This document shows positions 46,594-55,041 of a DNA stretch of 64,000 bases, in pieces (position 1 is the first letter of the stretch; each line of letters opens with the position of its first letter). The DNA is from Thalassoglobus polymorphus (GTDB lineage Bacteria > Planctomycetota > Planctomycetia > Planctomycetales > Planctomycetaceae): positions 62,001 through 126,000 of the forward strand of contig NZ_CP036267.1 of NCBI RefSeq assembly GCF_007744255.1, given 5' to 3'. The notes under the pieces are model-generated. The model was not told where the DNA came from. It saw only the letters and a list, made by a program, of their open reading frames with translations, and did not search any database. The position numbers and the translations under genes are program-made.

Positions 46594-47814
46594 ATGTACG
46601 GAACTCCTGTTAAAACTCTGATTGAATCCCACGGAGCCGCTGGCTTCTATCACAAAGTCGTTGAGTTACTCAATGAAAAGAAACTGACCCCTGATGACTT
46701 CTCTTACCGCGAACTGGCTGACGCTTGTGGGGTTCTGTCACAACTTCGCTCTCTTCAGGAATCAAGTCGGTCGCTCGATCTTGCTCTTGAATCACCTGGA
46801 GCACTCACGCACTTATTGCAGGAATCGAATCCCGGAGTCAGCAGCCATCTCTTCCAGGTCGTCACCGGAGAATTGATTGGTCGCAAAGTGATCGAAGGAT
46901 ACGCGGATGATTCCGGATTCATTGGCGATAATTTGGTGACTGTGATTCCAAGCAACTTGCGAAACACTCGCATCGCCGGTTTCCGGGCACTTGCAGGCCC
47001 AACTGAAGTCGCAGAAGGACACAACTACGAAGAGTCCACTTTCGAAGAAAAGTTTGTGACCTCGCAGGAATCCAAACAAGGCCGGATTCTCAGTATTAAC
47101 GAAGAGTTGATTGCTTTTGATCAAACTGGGGAGATCAACCGCCGCGCGATGGCGCTCGGTTATTACCTCCGTCAAGAACGTGAACGGACTATTGTCCGTG
47201 CGGTCACCGATGCCGACGCCGCTGTCGGGAAATTCGTCTATCGTCCATCGGGGACGGGCCAGGCGTTGTACGCCGGAGACGGTTCGAACAGAAACTTTGT
47301 GGGAGTCACAAATACGACTTCCTCTGATTTCTCTGACGCTGTTCCATTGGTCGACTGGACTGACGTCGAAGAGATTCTCAGCTATCGAGCCACCGAGGTC
47401 AAAGATGACCGCATTGACGGCGATCAGCGTCCGATTATTGTCCCGGCGAAACAGTTACTCGTTCCTGAAGCACTTCGCGGAACTGCTCGCAGCATTGTGA
47501 ATTCGACTGAGGTCAACGTCACCACCGCCGATGGTGAAACGCGGCATGCAAACCCGGTGCACAACATGCTGGAAGTACTCAGCTCACCATTCATCGACGA
47601 GCAGGGAGGCAGTGCGAAGCAAGATTGGTATCTCGGCGACTTTAAACGCCAGTTCATCTGGACAGAGATCTGGCCTGTTCAGACATTCCTGCAACGATCT
47701 GAAAGTTCGTCAGCCTTCGAGCGCGATGTCGTGTTGCGTGTCAAAGCACGTTACTACGGCGGGATGAGTGCCGTGGATACAGCCTTTGTCACGAAGGTCG
47801 ACGGAGCAAACTAA
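46594..47814 (+). CDS. Phage major capsid protein-like (HK97 fold)
   Basis: A 406-residue protein like the major head subunits of tailed phages, in particular Mu gpT-type/HK97-fold proteins. The N-terminal region (about 1-85) is helical; the body holds SGFIGDNLVTVIPSNLRNTRI, FEEKFVTSQESKQGRILSINEELIAFDQTGEI and the long helix RRAMALGYYLRQERERTIVRAVTD, then VPEALRGTARSIVN and a C-terminal strand region (DVVLRVKARYYGGMSAVDTAF). No encapsulin-specific feature is recognised. It ends a cassette with the protease-like and decoration-like genes. It converges on the response-regulator gene. Confidence 0.8.
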   Translation: MYGTPVKTLIESHGAAGFYHKVVELLNEKKLTPDDFSYRELADACGVLSQLRSLQESSRSLDLALESPGALTHLLQESNPGVSSHLFQVVTGELIGRKVIEGYADDSGFIGDNLVTVIPSNLRNTRIAGFRALAGPTEVAEGHNYEESTFEEKFVTSQESKQGRILSINEELIAFDQTGEINRRAMALGYYLRQERERTIVRAVTDADAAVGKFVYRPSGTGQALYAGDGSNRNFVGVTNTTSSDFSDAVPLVDWTDVEEILSYRATEVKDDRIDGDQRPIIVPAKQLLVPEALRGTARSIVNSTEVNVTTADGETRHANPVHNMLEVLSSPFIDEQGGSAKQDWYLGDFKRQFIWTEIWPVQTFLQRSESSSAFERDVVLRVKARYYGGMSAVDTAFVTKVDGAN

Positions 47815-47975
47815 GTCCGATTCGCTCGCACGGGGCAACTCGCTCTCCGCCATCCCGGGTGTCACTTTTGTTCGCTGATTCTCTCTTAGCGATCAGTCGC
47901 CTGAAGCCTTCTCTCCTTGCTTCAAGCTTTGTGTTCGATGTGACATCGCACACAGTGGCACTCGGGATTTCTTTT

Positions 47976-48015
47976 AGTGCATACTCTGAAAGTGCATACT
48001 CTGAAAGTGCATTGT
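47976..48015. repeat. 15-bp tandem repeat downstream of the capsid gene
   Basis: The unit AGTGCATACTCTGAA occurs twice exactly, followed by a third partial AGTGCATTGT. It lies in the 254-nt gap between the convergent capsid and response-regulator genes. Confidence 0.9.
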
Positions 48016-48027
48016 GAAAACGTATTC

Positions 48028-48071
48028 GCCTTCACTCTCTTCACGGGCACACGGTAGAGCAAACCGCTCTA
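48028..48071 (-). repeat. Stop-codon-anchored repeat (family 1), short copy R5
   Basis: On the - strand it begins with the TAG stop of the regulator gene (48071-48069) as a perfect hairpin TAGAGC-GGTTT-GCTCTA, followed by CCGTGTGCCCGTGAAGAG. The distal CCACGAGGCAG half is missing, giving a truncated copy. Confidence 0.85.
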
Positions 48072-49466
48072 GAAGATTTGTGCGTGGTTTTCGTATGTGA
48101 TGTCGTACTTCTTCATCTTCTTGTAGAGCGTCGTCCGGTTGATGCCCAGTAAGCGAGCGGTGTCCTGACGGTTCCATCCATTCTGTTCCAGAGCATCGAG
48201 GATGATTTGTCGTTCAGGATTGGCCAGGGCGGTTTTCAAGTTCGCGTTTCCGGCAAGGCGATTCATCGCGCCAGGTTGTTCAACGGGGTCTCGTCGAAGT
48301 TGCTCGGGCAAGTCCATGGGGGTGATGATATCGTTTTTGGACAAGACAATGGCACGTTCTACAACGTTGACCAGCTCGCGAACGTTTCCGGGCCAGTTGT
48401 AGCGTTGCAGTGCTTGAAGCGCCTGGTCGTCAAATCCGCGAATCGACTTTCCGGTTTGAGAATTGAATTCTGCAATGTAGTGCTCAAGAAGGAGTGGGAT
48501 ATCGCCCAAACGCTCCCGGAGCGGCGGTTGTGTGACGGAGATGACGTTGATTCGGTAGTACAAATCCTGACGGAAATCACCGGATGCGACTCGTTCTTCG
48601 AGACTTTCATTTGTCGCCAGAATGAGCCGGACATCGACCTTGTGAGTTTTTGTTCCGCCGACAGGCTCAAATTCTCGATCTTGCAAGACTCGGAGCAATT
48701 TCACTTGTAAGCTCGGGGAAGCTGTTCCGATTTCATCAAGGAAGAGTGTTCCACCATCTGCTTGAAGGAACTTTCCTTCTTTGTCGCGAGAGGCTCCGGT
48801 GAAGGCGCCTTCGACATGCCCGAATAATTCACTTTCCAGCAGTGCATCTGGAAGTGCACCGCAGGCAACTTCTACAAACGGTTTGTCTCTTCGTGAACTC
48901 AGTTGATGCACCGCTCGGGCGGTCATTGTTTTTCCAGTGCCGTTCTCTCCGAGAATCAAAACGGTCGTGCGAGTATCGGAAACGCTTTCGATTAAATCGA
49001 ACATCTTCGCCATCTTATAATCGCGACCGATGATGTTCGAGATTCCGTGTTTCTCATTCAGTTGCTGCTTCAGTTTCTTGTTCTCTTCCACAATTTTCCG
49101 TTGTCCGAGTGCACGTTGAATCGAAAAATTCAGTTCATCGTCAATCACCGGTTTTGTGAGATAGTCGAACGCACCGAGCCGAATTGCTTCGACTGCGCTT
49201 TCGATTGTCCCGTAACCTGTGAGCAGGATTACGGACGTTTCAGGTTTGTTGGCGACAACCCATTCGAGAAGCTGAAACCCATCCTGGTCAGGAAGATTCA
49301 CATCACAAACAACAACATGAAAGTTGTATTCCTTAATGCGATCCAACGCAGACCGGCAGGTCGTTGCCGTTTCCGTTCGATGACCGAGGCTACGTAAGTA
49401 GTCCGCCATCGCCTCACAAATGTGATTGTCATCATCAACAACAAGAAGGGAGCCTTGAGTGCTCAT
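48069..49466 (-). CDS. Sigma-54-dependent response regulator, NtrC family
   Basis: A 465-residue three-domain regulator. The receiver domain (about 5-120) has the phospho-acceptor Asp55 in [13 protein letters not shown]. The AAA+ domain (about 140-370) contains the Walker A GENGTGKT, the σ54-contacting GAFTGA near 217-222 and Walker [11 protein letters not shown]. The C-terminal Fis-type helix-turn-helix is [23 protein letters not shown]. It activates σ54 promoters when phosphorylated, by analogy with NtrC/ZraR. No sensor kinase is adjacent. ATG 49466 is preferred to a GTG at 49478. Its stop codon is the first codon of repeat R5. Confidence 0.96.
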   Translation of the reverse strand: MSTQGSLLVVDDDNHICEAMADYLRSLGHRTETATTCRSALDRIKEYNFHVVVCDVNLPDQDGFQLLEWVVANKPETSVILLTGYGTIESAVEAIRLGAFDYLTKPVIDDELNFSIQRALGQRKIVEENKKLKQQLNEKHGISNIIGRDYKMAKMFDLIESVSDTRTTVLILGENGTGKTMTARAVHQLSSRRDKPFVEVACGALPDALLESELFGHVEGAFTGASRDKEGKFLQADGGTLFLDEIGTASPSLQVKLLRVLQDREFEPVGGTKTHKVDVRLILATNESLEERVASGDFRQDLYYRINVISVTQPPLRERLGDIPLLLEHYIAEFNSQTGKSIRGFDDQALQALQRYNWPGNVRELVNVVERAIVLSKNDIITPMDLPEQLRRDPVEQPGAMNRLAGNANLKTALANPERQIILDALEQNGWNRQDTARLLGINRTTLYKKMKKYDITYENHAQIF

Positions 49467-50044
49467 CGAGAATCTCACTTTTCATGGCGATGACTGGATC
49501 GCCCGACTGTGACGGATGGGACGCAGTCGATTCGTTGTAATGTTGTAATTTCATCGACAGTAAAGACAGAGGGGCAGTTCTGTATCTACTGCTGCGCTAC
49601 GCGGCATTCAGGGCTCGAGGGTTGGTGAACGAGAACTCAGGTCACAAGGACCGATCAGAGAGAACTTGCGCTCAACCGACGAACCATACGTGTTCTCACA
49701 GCGCGTCGGGGAACGCACTGGAAAGGTTCAGTTTTTTTGAAGCAGTCCGAAAAACTCGATATGGCCGCTTTTCTCAACGTTTGAGAGAGCAGTTTCAAGT
49801 TTCAGGATCAGTTCTAAAAATCTGAACACGTCCGAAAGTTGCTTCACATCGTGTGAATCTTTCTGCGTTCGACTCCTGTCGGAAGCGGAAAGAGCAACAA
49901 TCAGATTGCCGGGAGCAATGTTGTTTTGAGGGTACAAGAACCTACGTCACAGGTTGCATCGTGGCAACAAATTTCTCGTTTTTGTGTCGACGGAACACCA
50001 CGTCCACAGGACGAAGTTGCTCGACGTCGTGAATTGACAACAAG
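49467..50044. other. 578-nt gap upstream of the response-regulator gene
   Basis: It holds copy C of the 83-bp element (49738-49818) and the presumed promoter of the regulator near its right-hand start. Apart from these, no gene, hairpin or promoter was recognised. Confidence 0.5.
49738..49818 (-). repeat. 83-bp terminal-inverted-repeat element, copy C
   Basis: Reverse orientation relative to copy B. On the - strand it starts TTAGAACTGATCCTGAAAC and ends TTTTCGGACTGCTTC, with the internal CTCTCAAACGTTGAGAAAAGC segment. Confidence 0.8.
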
Positions 50045-51883
50045 TTACGAGGGTTTCGACCATTCAGGAGGGGCTGTGGAGAAGGCCACTCTTTGCTCTG
50101 AATCGGGATGTAAAAGGGTCAATTCTAAAGCATGCAAACACATTTCTTGACCAGGCTCGTGTGTTTGAGTCTCACCATATCGTTGTTCGGGCAAATAAAG
50201 CGGATCGCCAACAATTGGGTGACCAAGATGCCAAAGGTGAACGCGAATTTGATTCGTTCGTCCTGTTTTCGGGACAACTCGCAACAAGGTTGTTCCATCA
50301 TCGAAGTGCTGGACGCGCTCAAAATGTGTCTCGGCCTTGAGTCCGTCTTCATTGTCGACCACTCGACCGCCACATTCGCCGGCCTCACGGCTGATGCCGA
50401 CACTGCAAGTCCGGGATTCCCAGTCGACCTCGCCCTGAACTCTCGCCAAGTAGACTTTTTCGACGCTCCCTTCCGTGAATTGCGGCTGCACTGCTTTGGA
50501 AACAGATCGTGTTTTACAGAAGACAACAACACCCGTCGTGTTGGCATCGAGCCGATGTGCTGGACGCAAGTGGAATGGGTGGTACACCTCATTCAAAATC
50601 CATTGCAAAGTATTTCGATGGAACCGTCCACTCGGGTGAATGGGCAGGGGAGCCGGCTTATTCACGACGACCAGTGATTCGTCTTCGTGCAAGATCGAAA
50701 TTTCAGTAGAGACAGCCGGTTCCACAGTTGCCGGAACCAGATGTGCAAACTGATTTCCTGCACGAACAATTTGATCACTCGGGATGGCTTTGCCTTCTCG
50801 CTGAATTCGATTCTGGTCACACTCCAGTTGCCAATGCTCTTGGCTGAATTGGGGGAATCGTCCTGTGAGAAATTCTAACAGTGTCGATTGATCGAACTGT
50901 GCGGGAACGTTGAGCGGAAGGGCATTCTCGTAGGGAACACTTCCCGGCAACGGATTTGTTACTTCCTGCAGCTTCTCAAGTCGCTGTTGCAGTTTTTTTT
51001 GTTGCTTTTGCTCAGGGGATTCATGGCAGTGCGGGCAACCGTGAGGAGGATCATAGAGGTCGGAAAGCTGGTCCTCTTTCGTCAGTGGTGCCAAGCAGGC
51101 GTAACACTGAGTTGTTTCTGTTTCCTTGAGAGCTGGGTCGAGTGCGACACGTTTATCGAAAACGAAACATTCACCAGTGTAATGTTCGCCGCCACATTCT
51201 TCGAAATACTTCAGAATCCCTCCCTCAAGCTGATACACATCTTTGAATCCCGCCTGCTCCATAAACGGTCCCGCTTTCTCGCAGCGAATCCCACCAGTGC
51301 AAAACATCACAATGGGCCGCTCTTTCGTCTCTTCAGGGAGTTTCTCGACAGCTTTGGGGAAATCTCGGAAATGGTCGACCCCAATCGGGAGAGCGTCCTC
51401 AAATGTGCCGACTCGAACTTCGTAGTCGTTTCGCGTATCAAGCAGGATCATTTCCTTTCCAGCGTCGAGCCATTCTTTCAGTTTCGTAGCTGGAAGCTTC
51501 TTTGATGTCTTTTCGCGAGGATCAACTCCATCGACACCGAAAGCGATGATCTCTTCCTTGATTTTTACCAGCATTCGCTCAAACGGTTGATAATCGCTGA
51601 AGCTCTCTTTGACTGGAATCTCTGCCAGAGTCGGCTCGCTTCGAATGAATGAGAGAAATTCGTCAATAGCTTCGCGACTTCCAGCAAGGAATAAATTGAT
51701 CCCTTCAGGAGTGAGCAGGATTGTCCCTTTCAGTGCCAGGCGATTGCACAGTTCTCTCAATTCTTCACGGCGTCGCTCCAACTGATCCAACGACACAAAC
51801 TGATACGCAGCGATATTGACAAATTGTTGGTTGCCAACTTGTGAAGTTGAGCATTCAGCTTCTGAAGAAACGTCCGGTGACAC
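50045..51883 (-). CDS. Fusion of tRNA uridine hydroxylase TrhO and RluA-type pseudouridine synthase
   Basis: A 612-residue fusion protein. Residues about 20-290 are a TrhO (YceA/UPF0176) rhodanese-type tRNA 5-hydroxyuridine-34 hydroxylase: ALKGTILLTPEGINLFLAG, DTRNDYEVRVGTFEDA, and the active-site loop CTGGIRCEK with Cys about 195, then a Cys-rich patch with CYACLAPL and CPHCHE. A charged linker (about 290-340) leads to an RluA pseudouridine synthase with the catalytic HRLDANTTG (Asp446), VYLARVQGE and PKTGRTNQIRVHLWHLGHPIVGDPLY. The first module hydroxylates wobble U34; the second isomerises uridine in rRNA or tRNA. Joining them suggests linked RNA modification. Confidence 0.93.
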   Translation of the reverse strand: MSPDVSSEAECSTSQVGNQQFVNIAAYQFVSLDQLERRREELRELCNRLALKGTILLTPEGINLFLAGSREAIDEFLSFIRSEPTLAEIPVKESFSDYQPFERMLVKIKEEIIAFGVDGVDPREKTSKKLPATKLKEWLDAGKEMILLDTRNDYEVRVGTFEDALPIGVDHFRDFPKAVEKLPEETKERPIVMFCTGGIRCEKAGPFMEQAGFKDVYQLEGGILKYFEECGGEHYTGECFVFDKRVALDPALKETETTQCYACLAPLTKEDQLSDLYDPPHGCPHCHESPEQKQQKKLQQRLEKLQEVTNPLPGSVPYENALPLNVPAQFDQSTLLEFLTGRFPQFSQEHWQLECDQNRIQREGKAIPSDQIVRAGNQFAHLVPATVEPAVSTEISILHEDESLVVVNKPAPLPIHPSGRFHRNTLQWILNEVYHPFHLRPAHRLDANTTGVVVFCKTRSVSKAVQPQFTEGSVEKVYLARVQGEVDWESRTCSVGISREAGECGGRVVDNEDGLKAETHFERVQHFDDGTTLLRVVPKTGRTNQIRVHLWHLGHPIVGDPLYLPEQRYGETQTHEPGQEMCLHALELTLLHPDSEQRVAFSTAPPEWSKPS

Positions 51884-52094
51884 TGTGAAAATCCTGAATT
51901 GAAAACGATTGAGACAAACTTCTCCGCAAAGTATACAAACATTTCCCGGCTCACTGAATTCAAAACAGCAACTCCCTGTTTCAAGATGTGGCTAAGTGGA
52001 AATCACCCTAAAAGAGGCGACTCGATGAAACAGGAAGTTCTTATGTAGAGGGTACGTACGCGATCCGTATCGCGGAGTTCAGTGTTTTTCCTGA

Positions 52095-52142
52095 GAGAAC
52101 AGCTTCTTCATGGGCACGACAAGGATCGGAAATGCCCTATAA
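52095..52142 (-). repeat. Stop-codon repeat family 1, partial copy R6
   Basis: On the - strand: ATAGGGCATTTCCGATCC, TTGTCGTGCCCATGAAGAAG. Only the proximal half is present, as in R5. It is 15 nt from copy D of the 83-bp element and does not adjoin a gene end. Confidence 0.65.
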
Positions 52143-52156
52143 TCTGTAGTCTGTTC

Positions 52157-52238
52157 TTGGAACTGATCCTGAAACTTGAAGCTGCTCCGTCAAACGTTGA
52201 AAAAAGCGGCCATTTCAGAGGTTTTCGGACTGATTCTA
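52157..52238 (+). repeat. 83-bp terminal-inverted-repeat element, copy D
   Basis: Starts TTGGAACTGATCCTGAAAC, has AACGTTGAAAAAAGCGGCC internally and ends GGTTTTCGGACTGATTCTAA. An open reading frame starts inside it, but the nitroreductase ATG lies 40 nt beyond. Confidence 0.85.
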
Positions 52239-52277
52239 AATACTCTCGACACTTCACGCTGTGAAAGAATTCGAACA

Positions 52278-52880
52278 ATGACAAATCTCCCCAACCCACT
52301 CGAACATCGAAAGAGCGACCACCCAGTCGAAGAGCTGTTTCTCAAACGTTGGTCGCCGAGGGCGATGAGCGGAGAATCTGTCGAACTCGAATCGCTGAAT
52401 CGCCTGTTCGAAGCTGCTCGCTGGGCTCCCTCAACATACAACGAGCAGGAATGGCGTTTCTTGTTCGCTCGGAACCAGACTGCCCACTGGTCAACGTTCT
52501 TTGATTTGTTGGGAGAGGCGAATCAAGCCTGGTGTCAAAAAGCAGGAGCTCTTGTTGTCGTCTTTTCGAGAGATAAATTTACGAAAAACGGCAAGCCGAA
52601 CCCCGTCCATCAATTCGATGCGGGACTTGCAACACAAAACCTGTTGTTGCAAGCGGCAAGCATCGGCTTGGTCGCCCATCCAATGGCAGGTTTTGACCGA
52701 GGTGCTTCGAAGCGGGATTTGAATGTTCCGGATGGTTTCGATCCCCACTGCATGATCGCCATCGGTCATCCTGGAAGTCCCGAGGATCTCCCTGAGAACT
52801 ATCAATCTCTTGAACAGCCGTCCGGGAGAAAACCGATCGACAGTATCGCCCGCGAAGGAATGTTCACCTTCGACGAATAA
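52278..52880 (+). CDS. Nitroreductase family protein
   Basis: A 200-residue FMN-dependent nitroreductase-type protein. The N-terminal FMN-binding RWSPRAMSGESVELESLNRLFEAARWAPSTYNEQEWRF matches the family, as do DAGLATQNLLLQAASIGLVAHPMAGFD and MIAIGHPG. It would reduce nitro compounds, quinones or similar acceptors with NAD(P)H. The ATG at 52278 is used because the longer open frame starting at 52176 would begin inside repeat copy D. It stands alone on its strand. Confidence 0.9.
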   Translation: MTNLPNPLEHRKSDHPVEELFLKRWSPRAMSGESVELESLNRLFEAARWAPSTYNEQEWRFLFARNQTAHWSTFFDLLGEANQAWCQKAGALVVVFSRDKFTKNGKPNPVHQFDAGLATQNLLLQAASIGLVAHPMAGFDRGASKRDLNVPDGFDPHCMIAIGHPGSPEDLPENYQSLEQPSGRKPIDSIAREGMFTFDE

Positions 52881-52920
52881 ACTTCACCGAGACTTCAAGT
52901 GAGTGATGTCATGGGGGCGA

Positions 52921-53118
52921 TTACTTTTCGTACTCGACAATAATCAATATGTCCGAGCCACTCATCCGCTCTTGTCCTCTGCTTGAGTGCGATTGCGGAG
53001 TGATGTTTCCGGAAATTGAAATGACCGCGATTCCGTTTTCCTGAATCCATTCATTGACTTCCGTTTCCAGCGCGGAGATTTCCATCTCGACTCCCTTGAA
53101 CAGTTTCATTTGTCGCAT
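52921..53118 (-). CDS. Small conserved-looking hypothetical protein
   Basis: A 65-residue protein: MRQMKLFKGVEMEISALETE at the N-terminus, then a hydrophobic-polar alternation (ENGIAVISISGNITPQ) and a C-terminal SGSDILIIVEYEK. GAGGAAA lies 7 nt before the ATG at 53118, and the coding pattern is good, so it is probably real. I do not recognise a function. The compact α/β layout could suit a small binding protein, but nothing more can be said. It is convergent with the nitroreductase. Confidence 0.7.
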   Translation of the reverse strand: MRQMKLFKGVEMEISALETEVNEWIQENGIAVISISGNITPQSHSSRGQERMSGSDILIIVEYEK

Positions 53119-53140
53119 CGCATCTTTCCTCAAAAATTAT

Positions 53141-53190
53141 TAGAGCGGTTTGCCACGAGGCAGAACGCGAACACCAATTCGAAAAAATCT
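53141..53190 (+). repeat. Stop-codon repeat family 1, internally deleted copy R11
   Basis: On the + strand: TAGAGCGGTTTG joined directly to CCACGAGGCAGAACGCGAAC and ACCAATTCGAAAAAATC. The middle blocks (GTGCCCGTGAAG and CATGACTTCATAG) are missing. It is in inverted orientation to R7, 60 nt away. Confidence 0.75.
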
Positions 53191-53206
53191 TTAAGGTCCA
53201 CGCAAA

Positions 53207-53235
53207 AGGCCGACGTTATCAAGCAACGTCGGCCT
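53207..53235. terminator. Hairpin between inverted repeats R11 and R7
   Basis: AGGCCGACGTT pairs perfectly with AACGTCGGCCT around a 7-nt loop. On the - strand it is followed by TTTT, so it can terminate the oxidoreductase transcript. Confidence 0.75.
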
Positions 53236-53247
53236 CATGCTTCGTCT

Positions 53248-53328
53248 CTACGTTCTGGCTTGTGGCGAGCAGTCTATGCAGTCATGAAATTGAGTTTCAC
53301 GCGCTAGACAAGTAATGGAATTGCTTTA
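53248..53328 (-). repeat. Stop-codon-anchored repeat (family 1), copy R7
   Basis: On the - strand it begins with the TAA stop of the oxidoreductase (53328-53326): AAGCAATTCCATTACTT hairpin, TTTCATGACTGCATAGACTG, CTCGCCACAAGCCAGAACG. A complete copy. Confidence 0.8.
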
Positions 53329-54663
53329 GCTCGCAAAAACGTCAGTCACGCCTGGAACGGGAACTGGGTAGACGCCATTAGCATCTGGTTTCGCTGGTGG
53401 CATCAGATCCCATGACAAGTCTTCCGGGTTCGGCACAATTTGTGGCCCTTCTGTCAGAGCTTTTTCCATTGTGATTTCTTTTCCGGAATAAGTACACATT
53501 CGCCCCAGGATCGCGGTCATTGTACTCATCGCTCCGTATTCTGCTTCACTGTACTCTTCGTCATTGCGAATCGCAGAGAACAGAGTGTTGTGTTCAACCT
53601 GATACGGGTTGCTGGTGTCACCCTTGAATCTCTCCACATTGCCACTTTGTGCCCAGGTCAATTTGCAGTTACGCGGATTACTGGAGAGGTCCATCCGTCC
53701 GTTGGTTCCGTGAGCATGTTCGGTCACAGAGTTCCAGCAGTTTCGGATGTGGCGACATTCGCTGAACATCACAGTTCCATCTTCGTATGTGAACTGAACA
53801 GCGTGGTGATCAAAGATTTCACCGTACTTCTTATCTGTACGAACTTCTCGTCCCCCCATCCCGACAGCGCTCACTGGATACTGTTGCATGATCCAGTTTC
53901 CGACGTCGAGGTTGTGGATGTGTTGCTCGTTGATGTGATCCCCGCACAACCAGTTGTAGTAGTACCAGTTCCGCATCTGGTACTCCATCTCAGTCTTGAC
54001 TTCATCACGAGTCTTACGCGGGTCCCAAACTCCTCCACCATTCCAATAAACCCGGAGTGCACGAACGTCGCCAATCTGGCCATCGTGAATTCTCTTAATG
54101 AACTCCTCATAGCAGGCCTGGTGATGTCGTTGGAGTCCAACGCCGACTTTCAGTTTTTTCTCTTTCGCGACCTTTGCAGCTTCAAGAACTTTGCGAACTC
54201 CGGCAGCGTCGGTTGCAACCGGTTTTTCCATGAAGACATGGACACCCTTCTCAACGGCATACTCGAACATCATTGGACGAAAGCCGGGAGGAGTCGCCAG
54301 AATCACGAGGTCGATTCCGCTGTCGATCACTTTTTTGTAGGCGTCGAATCCGACGAACATGTTTTCCTGAGCAACTTGAATATGTGCTGACTCATCTTTT
54401 TTGACAGCCTTTTCAATGTTTGTCAGCGAGCGATCCATCTGGTCCTGAAACGCATCGCCCATGGCCACGAGTTCAACGTTTCCCGGAGACTGTAACGCCT
54501 GAGAAGCTGCTCCGGTTCCTCGTCCACCACAGCCGACGAGTCCAATGCGAATCACTTCATCTCCAGCAGCGTAAGCACGGTTAGCGACACTGCTCAGTAA
54601 ACCTGCTCCTACGGCGGCAACCGATGTCGTTTTCATGAAGTCTCGGCGTGATGTCTCAGACAT
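53326..54663 (-). CDS. Gfo/Idh/MocA family oxidoreductase with twin-arginine signal
   Basis: A 445-residue exported oxidoreductase. The signal [19 protein letters not shown] is a clear twin-Arg leader ending near AYA. The dinucleotide fold begins [20 protein letters not shown], and the active-site EKP is intact ([17 protein letters not shown]), followed by the C-terminal substrate domain with [16 protein letters not shown]. Such proteins in Planctomycetes oxidise or reduce sugar derivatives outside the cytoplasm. The ATG at 54663 is preferred to the longer frame to 54762 because the twin-Arg leader starts there. Its stop codon opens repeat R7. Confidence 0.93.
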   Translation of the reverse strand: MSETSRRDFMKTTSVAAVGAGLLSSVANRAYAAGDEVIRIGLVGCGGRGTGAASQALQSPGNVELVAMGDAFQDQMDRSLTNIEKAVKKDESAHIQVAQENMFVGFDAYKKVIDSGIDLVILATPPGFRPMMFEYAVEKGVHVFMEKPVATDAAGVRKVLEAAKVAKEKKLKVGVGLQRHHQACYEEFIKRIHDGQIGDVRALRVYWNGGGVWDPRKTRDEVKTEMEYQMRNWYYYNWLCGDHINEQHIHNLDVGNWIMQQYPVSAVGMGGREVRTDKKYGEIFDHHAVQFTYEDGTVMFSECRHIRNCWNSVTEHAHGTNGRMDLSSNPRNCKLTWAQSGNVERFKGDTSNPYQVEHNTLFSAIRNDEEYSEAEYGAMSTMTAILGRMCTYSGKEITMEKALTEGPQIVPNPEDLSWDLMPPAKPDANGVYPVPVPGVTDVFAS

Positions 54664-55038
54664 ATTTTTTCCAATCGTGTTTGTGTCAACCAATATAAGA
54701 TGTTTCAAGACTGGGGATTTCGAAGAGTCTCCGCAATTTGCGCACCCTACTAAGATCCACAATCTAACATTGATGTGAAGCTCTATGATTGCAGAATTTC
54801 AACCGAAATACACCCATCCGCCTGTTCCAGCGTGCCACCTGAGAGCTTTTGCTCAGCGAAACGCCAAGTGGAGATCACCGATGAAACGGATCAACGCAGA
54901 TTTGAATTGATGAAAATCGGGTGAAAAACGGATGGCGTTCGCGATCTGGAATTGGTCTTTGCGCTTTGTTTCGTGGAAAGCAGTCACTTGAAGTTATGAA
55001 AGTGAGCTTCACGGGTACATCAAGTTTTGAGACCAGTT
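54664..55038. other. Gap between altronate dehydratase and oxidoreductase genes
   Basis: A 375-nt gap. The right part is repeat R8 (54935-55041). In the left part (54664-54934) no gene or clear promoter was recognised. Confidence 0.5.
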
Positions 55039-55041
55039 CTA
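54935..55041 (-). repeat. Stop-codon-anchored repeat (family 1), copy R8
   Basis: On the - strand it begins with the TAG stop of the altronate dehydratase gene (55041-55039), here as TAGAACTGGTCTC, which resembles the end of the 83-bp element. It continues with TTGATGTACCCGTGAAGC, TTTCATAACTTCAAGTGACTG and CCACGAAAC, ending in GCGATCTGGAATTGG-type sequence. Confidence 0.75.

Larger units (their letters stand above)
51884..52277. other. Gap upstream of the nitroreductase with two repeat types
   Basis: A 394-nt region holding repeat copies R6 (52095-52142) and D (52157-52238). No gene was recognised in the remaining 200 nt. Confidence 0.55.

Noticed and set aside
46594-47814. Encapsulin identity for the capsid-like protein
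   Set aside because: Encapsulins are usually shorter, encoded without a maturation protease, and associated with a cargo protein; here the protease and decoration-like genes point to a phage head module instead.
47976-48015. CRISPR-like array
   Set aside because: Only 2.7 units of 15 bp with no spacers; this is a simple tandem repeat.
52176-52880. A longer 234-residue nitroreductase reading frame starting in repeat copy D
   Set aside because: The extra N-terminus is translated from the 83-bp repeat and has no family similarity; the ATG at 52278 gives the normal nitroreductase N-terminus.
53440-54390. A 316-residue open frame antisense to the oxidoreductase gene
   Set aside because: Long antisense frames are expected opposite GC-skewed coding sequence; it has no domain pattern, and the minus-strand protein is a clear Gfo/Idh/MocA enzyme.
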